Positions 54,643 to 62,499 of a DNA stretch of 64,000 bases are shown here, piece by piece (positions within the stretch are counted from its first letter, which is position 1; every line of letters begins with the position of its first letter). The notes beneath the pieces are model-generated. The model was not told the origin of the DNA. It ran no database searches and worked only from the letters and a program-made list of their open reading frames with translations. The translations under genes and the position numbers were made by a program. The stretch covers positions 62,001 through 126,000 of the forward strand of contig JABGOU010000001.1 of assembly GCA_018645325.1 (NCBI GenBank), in the 5' to 3' direction. The DNA is from Desulfobacula sp. (GTDB lineage Bacteria; Desulfobacterota; Desulfobacteria; Desulfobacterales; Desulfobacteraceae).

Positions 54643-54684
54643 ATAAGTTGAACGAAAATCCTTCACAATTTATGTTCAACTTAT
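54643..54684. promoter_or_regulatory. 11-bp perfect inverted repeat upstream of TRAP set 2
   Basis: ATAAGTTGAAC (54643-54653) and GTTCAACTTAT (54674-54684) are perfect inverted copies with a 20-base gap. On the minus strand no T run follows, so an operator or mRNA processing hairpin between the M20 gene and dctP is more likely than a terminator. Confidence 0.5.
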
Positions 54685-54761
54685 TTCATCTCCGATCCTT
54701 GGGTTAATATATGGTTTTTGATTCGGCTGATTTGTAGTAAATATAGTTTCACCAGCTCCCC

Positions 54762-55988
54762 TTACTTTTGTTTTAAAAATGATAATTGGTTTGCCTTTTC
54801 AAAAAAATGGAGTGTGCCCCGGACAAATATCTCCACCCCCTTTGGAAGGATTGTCTCATCGATATTGAATTTCGGATGGTGGTGGGATAGATTCGTCCCG
54901 ATGGCCTCGTTACCCGCTCCAAGGAAGATAAATACCCCCGGCACCTTCTCGCTGAATTCTGAAAAATCTTCACTGGCAATTGTCTGATTGTCGATGATCT
55001 CTTTTTCAGAAGGAAAAATTTCAATGGCGGTTTCCCTCGCCAGGGCGGTCATTTCTTTATGATTGATCAATGGTATATTTTCATGGGTGATATCGATGTC
55101 ACACCTGCATCGGTGCGTGGCGCATACCTGCTCGGCAACACGGATAAATCGTTGTGTCGGCTTCTCTTCACTGTCCGGTCCGCCCGGGTAGAGAAACCGT
55201 ATGGAACCTTCCAGTTCCACTTTATCCGGGATAATATTGCTTTTGGTGCCACCTTTGATTTTTCCGAACATGATGACGGTGGCTTTCAGATTGCTGATCT
55301 CTCGTGTTTGGATGATCTGTGATGTCTGGATAAGATTTGCCGCAGCAATGATGGGATCAATAGCGTCTTCCGGCAACCCCGTATGGCCGCCTTTACCGTG
55401 GATGGTAATCTTGAAAACATCCAGCCCACCCATAACCGGTCCCGATGTGATAGCGATTTTTCCCGAATCAATCGGTGTCCAGACATGGATACCCATCACG
55501 GCATCAACTTTGGGATTTTCCAGGACTCCCTCTTCTATCATATGGATGGCGCCTGCGATTTCTTCGTTGGGTTGAAAGACAAATTTGATTTTACCATTTA
55601 GAGATGTTTTGTTTTCTTTAAGTACCCGGGCAGCCACCAGAAGCATGGCCATATGTGCATCATGACCACAGGCATGCATGACCCCTTCATTTCTTGACTT
55701 ATAATCCACCTCATTGATTTGGGTGATTGGCAGGGCATCCATATCGGCCCGCAGCATCAATACCGGGCCTGGTCTGCCGCTGTCAAGAATAGTGACCACA
55801 CCTGTTTTAGCCATCCGAATTGTTTCATATCCAAGATTCTGAAGATAATTTTCAATCTTCTCAGCAGTCCTGAATTCCTGGAAACCCAGTTCAGGATACA
55901 TGTGAAAGTCACGGCGAAGTGCAATAAGTTCTTGTTTAAGCTCGAGGATCCGGTTCTGGATATTATCTGGTTCTTTTGTGGTATTCAT
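54762..55988 (-). CDS. M20D family amidohydrolase (aminoacylase/hippurate hydrolase type)
   Basis: The 408-residue enzyme is complete: 'MLRADMDALPITQINEVDY', the metal-binding 'MHACGHDAHMAMLLVAARVL', 'KFVFQPNEEIAGAIHMIEEG' with the catalytic Glu pair, and 'ASEDFSEFSEKVPGVFIFLG'. M20D enzymes remove acyl groups from N-acyl amino acids. In a eut-like region that lacks EutE/DoeB it could hydrolyse N-acetyl-diaminobutyrate; this is inference. It follows EutD-like 3 by 25 bases. A second copy survives as a scrap at 47.5 kb. Confidence 0.9.
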   Translation of the reverse strand: MNTTKEPDNIQNRILELKQELIALRRDFHMYPELGFQEFRTAEKIENYLQNLGYETIRMAKTGVVTILDSGRPGPVLMLRADMDALPITQINEVDYKSRNEGVMHACGHDAHMAMLLVAARVLKENKTSLNGKIKFVFQPNEEIAGAIHMIEEGVLENPKVDAVMGIHVWTPIDSGKIAITSGPVMGGLDVFKITIHGKGGHTGLPEDAIDPIIAAANLIQTSQIIQTREISNLKATVIMFGKIKGGTKSNIIPDKVELEGSIRFLYPGGPDSEEKPTQRFIRVAEQVCATHRCRCDIDITHENIPLINHKEMTALARETAIEIFPSEKEIIDNQTIASEDFSEFSEKVPGVFIFLGAGNEAIGTNLSHHHPKFNIDETILPKGVEIFVRGTLHFFEKANQLSFLKQK

Positions 55989-56013
55989 GGGAAAATGCCT
56001 TTTTTGTCTTTAC

Positions 56014-57186
56014 TTAAATGACAAATAATTTTCGGTCAAAGGATGCGAATGTTTTGGCACCCGTTTGGGTTACCCTGAAAGATTCAGAGCATTCAAATCC
56101 GAAATTATCCATCCACATGCCCAGAATCATGTGAAAGGTCATATTGGGTTTTAAAATCGTCTTGTCTCCGGGCCTCAGGCTTGCCGTGTGCTCGCCCCAG
56201 TCCGGGGGATAATTTAGCCCCATGGAGTATCCGATGCGGGATTCCTTTTCAAACCCCTTTCTGGCAATGTGTTCCCGCCAGATCCGTTCCACATCTTCTC
56301 CCGTGAGTCCGGGTTTGATGCTTTCCAGGGTCAGGTTCAGTCCTTCCACAGTGATATCTGCAAGGGTCTTAAGTTTTTCCGGGGGATTGTTCCCGATAAA
56401 GGCGGTTCTTGCTATGGGACAATGGTAACGATTCCGGCAGCCTGCCAGTTCAAGATTTACAGCCTGGCCGCTTTCATAAGGATCATCCGTCCATGTCAAA
56501 TGGGGGGCAGAGGTTTTTTCACCCGTTGGCATCATGGGGACGATGGAAGGATAGTCGCCGCCAAAATCAGGCGTGCCGGACACTTGGGCCTGGTAGACAG
56601 CTGCCACTGCATCACATTCCCGGGTACCGGGGGCAAGATTGGCAAGGGCGGTTGACATGACTTTTTCCGCAATTTTTCCGGCCTGCTTCATCAAATTAAT
56701 TTCTGCATCTGACTTGATAATTCGTACCCAGCTGACCAGCAGGTTGCCGTCTAAAAGGGTGTCTTTTCCCAGACTTTTTTTCAGTTCCATGTCGCTTCTT
56801 GCCGTATAATAATAGGCATCGGTTTCAACCCCGATCGTTTTTTGAGCCCATCCTTTTTCTTTGATGATGTCTGCCATAAAATTCATGGGATGTTTGATAT
56901 CAGACTGGACATAATCATCCGGATACCCTATGGCGTTCTCGGGCCGGAGAAAAGCCGTATGTTTGGCTCCGTTCGTATCCATGCCCCTGCCAATCCAGAC
57001 GGGTTCTTCCTGGTCGTCAATTACCAGGACTGCCTGGGGAACATAAAAGGACCAGCCGTCATAACCTGTGAGATAATTCATATTAGCAGGGTCACACACC
57101 ACAAGTATTTCAATTCCCTTTTTTGCCATGGACTCCTTGGTTTTGGTGATCCGTTCAAGGAATTCGTTTCTACTAAATAAGGTCAT
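56014..57186 (-). CDS. EutD/DoeA-like M24-fold hydrolase, paralogue 3
   Basis: The 390-residue protein closely resembles paralogue 2: 'DPANMNYLTGYDGWSFYVPQ', 'VWIGRGMDTNGAKHTAFL', 'YPDDYVQSDIKHPMNFMAD', 'NYPPDWGEHTASLRPGDKT'. Glu246 lies in 'NLELAGC', and 'RYHCPIART' replaces the metal-binding segment. GGAGGA precedes the start. It lies directly upstream of the M20 gene, so hydrolysis by the EutD-like enzyme followed by deacylation by M20 is an attractive order of reaction. Confidence 0.82.
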   Translation of the reverse strand: MTLFSRNEFLERITKTKESMAKKGIEILVVCDPANMNYLTGYDGWSFYVPQAVLVIDDQEEPVWIGRGMDTNGAKHTAFLRPENAIGYPDDYVQSDIKHPMNFMADIIKEKGWAQKTIGVETDAYYYTARSDMELKKSLGKDTLLDGNLLVSWVRIIKSDAEINLMKQAGKIAEKVMSTALANLAPGTRECDAVAAVYQAQVSGTPDFGGDYPSIVPMMPTGEKTSAPHLTWTDDPYESGQAVNLELAGCRNRYHCPIARTAFIGNNPPEKLKTLADITVEGLNLTLESIKPGLTGEDVERIWREHIARKGFEKESRIGYSMGLNYPPDWGEHTASLRPGDKTILKPNMTFHMILGMWMDNFGFECSESFRVTQTGAKTFASFDRKLFVI

Positions 57187-57272
57187 TATTCCTCCTGTTC
57201 AATTATGGGATACCAGGTCCGAAAACCATAAAACGATTAGCGGTTGTCGGTCCTGGTTTTTATTCTCATGGA

Positions 57273-58439
57273 CTAGATGCCGGCAATACCTTTTTCCAGC
57301 TTTTCCAGTGCTGTTTCAATATTCCGGGAGCTTGTGGCAAAGGAGAGCCTTGCAAATCCTTCTCCATTCTCTCCAAATATGGAACCCGGTAAAAGAGCCA
57401 GTTTATGCTCTTTAACCATATATTTTGCAAAATCCCAGGATGACATCCCAAAAGAAGAGATATTGGGGAATGCATAAAAAGTAGATTCCGGCTTGACGCA
57501 GGAAATACCTTTAATGCTGTTAAGCCCATTATACATCAATTCCCTTCTTTTGGCATACCGTTCCACCATCTGTTTGACACAATCCTGTGATTCGGTTATG
57601 GCCGCAAGGGCTGCCCGCTGGGCAACTGCTGTCACCCCGGACACCATATGTTCCATCAGTTTTTCCATTTCATCGATGATGGCTTTGTCGGCCACCACAT
57701 ATCCGACCCTCCAGCCCGTCATGGCATAGGATTTGGAAAGTGTATAAATGGAAACAGTCAAATCTTTCATGCCATCAAGAGATCCTATGGAAACATGTTC
57801 ATTCCCGTCAAACAGGATGTGTTCATAGGGTTCGTCCGAGATAACCATAATTTCGTGTTCTTTACAGATGGCCGCAATCTGTTCTAAGCTTTCTCTATCA
57901 AACACTGCACCCGTTGGATTTGAAGGTGTATTCAAGATAATGGCCTTGGTTTTGAGAGTTACGGCTTTTTTAACGTCTTTTGGGTCAAGCTTGAACCGGT
58001 TTTCTTCTTTGACTGCCACCCTGACCGGTACCCCTCCGAACAGACGGATCTGGGAATAATAATCATACCCCGGATCAACGACAATGACCTCGTCTCCGGG
58101 GTTAACAAGATGAAGCATGACATTAAAAATTCCCTGCATCGCCCCCACACTGATAAATATTTCAGAATCCGGGTCTGCCTGCAATTTGTTTTCAGCCTCA
58201 ACCTTTCGGGCCACAGCTTCTCTTAAATCCTGGAACCCTGCGGCCGGCGGATATCGGGTATACCCCTGGTCAAGACCCTTTTTGGCGGCATCCCGTATAT
58301 GGACCGGCGTGTCAAAATCCGGCTGACCAATACCCAGGTTCGTCACCCCTTCTATTTTATCAGCCATGGCAAACATTATTCGGATACCGGACCACTCCAC
58401 TCCGGCATTCCTTTTGGCAAATAACTTTTCAATATTCAT
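57273..58439 (-). CDS. Class I/II PLP aminotransferase
   Basis: The 388-residue enzyme has the fold I aminotransferase features: 'VTNLGIGQPDFDTPVHIRDA', 'EIFISVGAMQGIFNVML', 'LNTPSNPTGAVFDRESL', 'MVISDEPYEHILFDG' and the PLP Lys in 'TLSKSYAMTGWRVGYVV', with Arg in 'ARLSFATSSRNIE'. It resembles aspartate/aromatic aminotransferases. Placed upstream of EutD-like 3, it may deaminate an amino acid released by the EutD/M20 steps, a role that DoeD fills in ectoine users. The specific substrate is unknown. Confidence 0.9.
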   Translation of the reverse strand: MNIEKLFAKRNAGVEWSGIRIMFAMADKIEGVTNLGIGQPDFDTPVHIRDAAKKGLDQGYTRYPPAAGFQDLREAVARKVEAENKLQADPDSEIFISVGAMQGIFNVMLHLVNPGDEVIVVDPGYDYYSQIRLFGGVPVRVAVKEENRFKLDPKDVKKAVTLKTKAIILNTPSNPTGAVFDRESLEQIAAICKEHEIMVISDEPYEHILFDGNEHVSIGSLDGMKDLTVSIYTLSKSYAMTGWRVGYVVADKAIIDEMEKLMEHMVSGVTAVAQRAALAAITESQDCVKQMVERYAKRRELMYNGLNSIKGISCVKPESTFYAFPNISSFGMSSWDFAKYMVKEHKLALLPGSIFGENGEGFARLSFATSSRNIETALEKLEKGIAGI

Positions 58440-58465
58440 GGTATTGTATCTTTTCTTTTTATGAT

Positions 58466-59413
58466 TTAAGGTTTTGTAAGAACCAGATCTTTGGCGCCTT
58501 TGTTAGAAGTCAGCATTTCAGGCGCATGTTTATCCATAATCTCCATGACAATTGAGGCAATTTTAACTTTTTCTTTAATAAAATTTTCATGCCACTCCTC
58601 TGCAACCCAAGGCATGTAAATGTCTGCTTCAGATGTACCGGGTTCAAATTTAAAATAGCAAGGAGAAGCCACTTTAGCGATTTCCGGCGCTTCATAGGCT
58701 CTGAAGCTACCGCCAAAGGAAAGTGGCACGATGATGTATACATCCAGCGGGATATCAATTGCCTGACGGATGGAAGATAAGATGGGCCGAGAAACATCGC
58801 AGACTGGATTCAGCGAATTGGCACCCATACTTTCAACGACTTTTGCACCGGCTGCGCTACCGCACCCGCCAAATACTGAAAATTTAAAAATGGTTTCAGC
58901 AGGAATCAAACCTTCTGCCCTCATTTTATTAAGCAGAAACAAAACCCCTTCGTCATAGACAAGAAAACCTCTGAATCCTAAGTCGATACTCCTCATGATG
59001 TCAGCAATATGATAGGAAATATTATCTGATCCCCGATGACGGGGACCCTGAACCTGGCCTTCGGAAGTACAGGACTCCTTGGCACCGGCGTCCCATGCTT
59101 TTCGATGACCAACAGTCATAATAGTTTCAATATTTTCATCTTTGGCCATTTGAGCCATATCTTTTAATTCATGGGCATCACAATATGTGGATCCGCCAAC
59201 TGCTGCAATGGCGCGATGAATAACGACATTTCTTTTGTGAGACTCTTTAATCATGGCCTCCATTGTGCTGGCACGTTCAACGCCTGCAATTTCTATTCTG
59301 AAATTTGCTCCGTCAGGAAATGCTTTGCCCGATGCTGCAAGTTCATACCCATCCCGTCCCGGGATTCCCTCTTTTTCCATAAAATTTCTGATTGTATTTA
59401 GTACTTCACTCAT
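58466..59413 (-). CDS. Peptidase U32-like TIM-barrel protein of unknown function
   Basis: The 315-residue protein resembles proteins labelled U32-peptidase-like in clostridia and other anaerobes: 'GANFRIEIAGVERASTMEAM', 'RHRGSDNISYHIADIMRSID', 'LGFRGFLVYDEGVLFLLNKM', 'SPCYFKFEPGTSEADIYMPW'. The label comes from recall and the actual activity is not known to me; no protease motif is evident. It lies five bases from the panB-like stop and upstream of the aminotransferase, so it belongs to that unit. Confidence 0.6.
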   Translation of the reverse strand: MSEVLNTIRNFMEKEGIPGRDGYELAASGKAFPDGANFRIEIAGVERASTMEAMIKESHKRNVVIHRAIAAVGGSTYCDAHELKDMAQMAKDENIETIMTVGHRKAWDAGAKESCTSEGQVQGPRHRGSDNISYHIADIMRSIDLGFRGFLVYDEGVLFLLNKMRAEGLIPAETIFKFSVFGGCGSAAGAKVVESMGANSLNPVCDVSRPILSSIRQAIDIPLDVYIIVPLSFGGSFRAYEAPEIAKVASPCYFKFEPGTSEADIYMPWVAEEWHENFIKEKVKIASIVMEIMDKHAPEMLTSNKGAKDLVLTKP

Positions 59414-59417
59414 GTGG

Positions 59418-60272
59418 TTATCCTTTTTTTAAATTTGTTATCAGTTTATCCAGTTCTCCATCCACCATTTTATAGGTATGTTCCAGCGCTGGAAATTTGC
59501 CTTCCTTTACATCATCTCTGTAATCTGAAAAAGCTTTAATCGTTTTGTCTGCAAGGTTTTCATACTTTTTTACAAATTTTGGGGTAAAGGCCTGAAAAAC
59601 CCCGGCCACATCAGAAGAAATCATCAACTGACCATCGGCATCAATACCGGCCCCTATGCTGTATACAGGAATGGTCAATGTTTTCCTGATAATATTACAG
59701 ACTTCCGGGGGTACCGCTTCCACCAGCACTGAAAATGCACCTGCTTTTTGAATCGCTTTAGCATCTTCAATCAACTCAAAGGCTGCGTCAGCCGTTCTTC
59801 CCTGGGCTTTAAACCCGCCTAACTGACCTGAACTCTGAGGGGTCAGACCTATATGTCCCATTACCAGCATCCCGCCGTCCGTGATTGCCCGGATTTGGGG
59901 GCAGACCCTTTTGCCACCCTCAAGTTTGATGGCATCCACTGCCGCTTCTTTATGGAATCTTCCGGCATTCAATACTGCATTTTCAATGCTGATCTGATAT
60001 GAAAGAAACGGCATGTCACCGACGATAAATGTATTTTTTGCAGCCCTGCGAACCGCTTCTGAATGATAGATACATTGCTCCATGGTAACAGGCACTGTAC
60101 TTTCATATCCATAAACACACATCCCAAGTGAATCACCGACCAGAATCATATCCATACCGGCTTTTTCTGCAAAAGATGCGTTCCAGTAATCATATGCAGT
60201 TATCCATACTGCCTTTTCACCGGATTCCTTCATTTTTTGAAGATCCCATCTTGTTAATTTTTTCTTGCCCAT
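59418..60272 (-). CDS. PanB-like ketopantoate hydroxymethyltransferase homologue
   Basis: The 284-residue protein has the PanB features 'MILVGDSLGMCVYGYESTVP', 'YQISIENAVLNAGRFHKEAA', 'DAIKLEGGKRVCPQI', 'MGHIGLTPQSSGQLGGFKAQ' and the catalytic Glu in 'SVLVEAVPPEVC'. PanB adds a hydroxymethyl group from methylene-THF to a 2-oxo acid. Here no panC or panD is near, and the gene heads a catabolic operon with an aminotransferase and hydrolases, so a breakdown role on a related oxo acid seems more likely than vitamin synthesis. That is inference. GGGGGCAAA precedes the start. Confidence 0.85.
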   Translation of the reverse strand: MGKKKLTRWDLQKMKESGEKAVWITAYDYWNASFAEKAGMDMILVGDSLGMCVYGYESTVPVTMEQCIYHSEAVRRAAKNTFIVGDMPFLSYQISIENAVLNAGRFHKEAAVDAIKLEGGKRVCPQIRAITDGGMLVMGHIGLTPQSSGQLGGFKAQGRTADAAFELIEDAKAIQKAGAFSVLVEAVPPEVCNIIRKTLTIPVYSIGAGIDADGQLMISSDVAGVFQAFTPKFVKKYENLADKTIKAFSDYRDDVKEGKFPALEHTYKMVDGELDKLITNLKKG

Positions 60273-60315
60273 TTTGCCCCCAACTATAATAGTGATATTG
60301 TTCTAATTGATTTTT

Positions 60316-60353
60316 GTCATATATTATGTGACAATCATTTTTATTATGTGACA
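60316..60353. promoter_or_regulatory. IclR-type operator candidate for the PanB-led operon
   Basis: ATTATGTGACA occurs twice as a direct repeat, at 60323-60333 and 60343-60353, exactly 20 bases (two helix turns) apart. GTCA at 60316 also forms an inverted pair with the first TGAC. The IclR gene lies just upstream on the same strand. Confidence 0.55.
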
Positions 60354-60420
60354 CTTATTTAATTAAAAAAGTCTCTGGGTATTGTCAAGAATTATTTTTA
60401 ATAAAAAACTTGATAATGGA

Positions 60421-61185
60421 TCAAGGAATTCCCATCGCGTCGGATAATTCGGAAGCTGCCTGCAAAATATCTGTTTTCATTTTTTCAAGTACCCGGTGGG
60501 TCTGTCTTGTTGAAGGCCCAGAAACGCTCAGAGCATAAGCGGGATAAGAATTATGATCAAAAACAGGAGCACCAATACAGCGAAGCCCTATACACATTTC
60601 TTCATCATCAATTGCATATCCGTTCTGCCTAACCTTGGACAGTTCGGCTAAGAATTCCTTTTTGTCCGTGATAGTATTTGAGTTCAGCCTTTTAAATTCA
60701 ACGCTTTCAAGGTAGTATGCCAACTCGTGATCCGGGAGAAACGCAAGGATGGCTTTACCAAGAGCGGTACAATAGGCCGGGGCTTTATCGCCCAGCGCAG
60801 AATCCATTCTCAATACCTCAAGGCTGTCAATCTTGTCGAGATGGATGATTTCATTATTTTTAAAAAAACCCAGGTTTATGGTTTCCTTATATTTCATGGA
60901 AAGCCTGTGCATATGCGGTCTTGCTATTCTACGGATTTCGAACCGGTTAGCCACCTTTGTTGCCAGTTTCATGATTTTAAGCGTTGGCTGATATTTATTG
61001 TTTTCATTTTTTTCAACATATCCAAGATCCTTTAAAGTGGAAATGAATCGGTGACTCCCGGCACGATTGGTGCCCATAAGCTTGGCTGTCTCACTAACGC
61101 TCAACTCTCCATGTTGGACCAATAGCTCAAGAATTTTGATCCCCTTTTCAAGGGAGGCAATCGTATAATATTTATTTTCTGTCAT
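60421..61185 (-). CDS. IclR family transcriptional regulator
   Basis: The 254-residue regulator has an N-terminal winged helix ('IASLEKGIKILELLVQHGEL', 'SVSETAKLMGTNRAGSHRFI') and a C-terminal IclR effector domain ('APAYCTALGKAILAFLPDHE', 'YAIDDEEMCIGLRCIGAPVF'). IclR proteins usually control catabolic genes for acids, aromatics and osmolytes. It precedes the PanB-led operon by 148 bases on the same strand, and matching boxes lie before both its own gene and panB. It is the natural candidate regulator of the 42-60 kb region. Confidence 0.92.
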   Translation of the reverse strand: MTENKYYTIASLEKGIKILELLVQHGELSVSETAKLMGTNRAGSHRFISTLKDLGYVEKNENNKYQPTLKIMKLATKVANRFEIRRIARPHMHRLSMKYKETINLGFFKNNEIIHLDKIDSLEVLRMDSALGDKAPAYCTALGKAILAFLPDHELAYYLESVEFKRLNSNTITDKKEFLAELSKVRQNGYAIDDEEMCIGLRCIGAPVFDHNSYPAYALSVSGPSTRQTHRVLEKMKTDILQAASELSDAMGIP

Positions 61186-61502
61186 CTTTAATCCTTTTTA
61201 GACGTGGTCACATATTAAAAACTACATAGCGTGTATACGTGACAAAATATGAATGTTTTGTGTTTGATGTCAAGTTAAACTTTAGAGGCGAAGTGATATC
61301 TATTCGTCGCTTCAATGGATTGTGCATATAATTCATCTATTATAAATGAACACTGTTAATCCCAGGAACATGTTCCAATAATTGATATAAATTCCCATGC
61401 TTTATTCCCTCATTCTTTTTAATAGGATATAAAGATATCTTGATTTTTGAGAACGGTTGTGGGTATCACAGACGTATTATTAAAGGATAAAGTTTTCAAA
61501 CA
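61186..61502. promoter_or_regulatory. Divergent region upstream of iclR with matching boxes
   Basis: TGGTCACATATTA (61205-61217) is a near match, in the other orientation, to the TATTATGTGACA boxes before panB, and CGTGACA (61238-61244) gives a second half-site. This suggests autoregulation by IclR. The remainder of the gap up to the plus-strand pseudogene at 61503 holds no gene. Confidence 0.45.
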
Positions 61503-62456
61503 ATGGGACCTACTAAAAATAAATTGCTAATTCTGGCCAGGAATTCGGATTATTACGTCCGAATTCTTAAGGATGCTGCAATCGAAAGACTTGAAATACA
61601 TAGCGTTTACACCCCGGAAGAAGCTGAGACTTTCTGTGAAAGGGTAAATATTGTTCTGGGAGAACCGGATTTAATAAAGCCGATTTTGTCCCGGATGAAA
61701 CACCTTGAATGGGTTCAATCGATATGGGCCGGGGTCCGTCCCCTGGTGGGACAGGGCTGCAGAAAAGACTATCTGCTTACCAACGTAAGGGATATCTTCG
61801 GCCCCCTCATGGCGGAATATGTATGCTGCCATATGCTCATGCATGAAAAAAAATCTCTTGAGCGCTTCATCTCTCAGCAACACAAAAGATGGGATACTAT
61901 AGCCCCGGGACAATTAAAAAACAAATCCATCGGTATCCTAGGTGTAGGATCCATTGGGAAATCCATTGCCCGGGCAGCTTAATTTTTTCAGATGAAAACA
62001 AAGGGATATGCCAGAAATCCAATTACATGCAAGTATATTGATGAGGGATATACCCAGACAGATGATATTACAGCCTTTGTCCGGGATCTGGATTATCTGG
62101 TTTCCACGCTTCCAGATACGCCTGCCACAAGCGGCCTGCTGAATCGTCTCGTTTTCAGCGCCATGAAACCGGCATCGGTCCTGATCAACGTGGGCAGGGG
62201 AAATGTTCTGGATGAGACTGCTCTCGTGGATGCCGTCTGTAATGGGAAGATCGCCGGAGCAGTGCTGGATGTGTTTAAAACAGAACCGTTGCCCATCGAC
62301 CACCCTTTCTGGACAACCAAGGGGATTCTCATTACAGCCCATACTGCTGCATTAAGTATTCTTGTAGATATTGCTCCTATTTTCATGGAAAATTTTAAAC
62401 GGTTTCAAAAGGGTGTCCCTCTGAAATATTGTGTGGATTTCAATAAAGGGTATTAA
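61503..62456 (+). pseudogene. D-isomer-specific 2-hydroxyacid dehydrogenase gene broken by one in-frame TAA
   Basis: The gene reads as one frame of 318 codons with TAA at 61980-61982 as codon 160. Before it: 'KNKSIGILGVGSIGKSIARA', the Rossmann GxGxxG of the family. After it, in the same frame: 'FFQMKTKGYAR', 'LVSTLPDTPATSGLLNRL', 'LINVGRGNVLDETALVDAV' and the catalytic 'HPFWTTKGILITAHTAA'. Family alignment expects a Lys where the stop is, so AAA to TAA explains it. Otherwise no frameshift is seen, so the break looks recent. The intact enzyme would have reduced 2-oxo acids with NADH. Confidence 0.85.
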
Positions 62457-62499
62457 AGGGGAGAACATTGCCGTAACCGGTGATTAAAAAAGGATTCAT

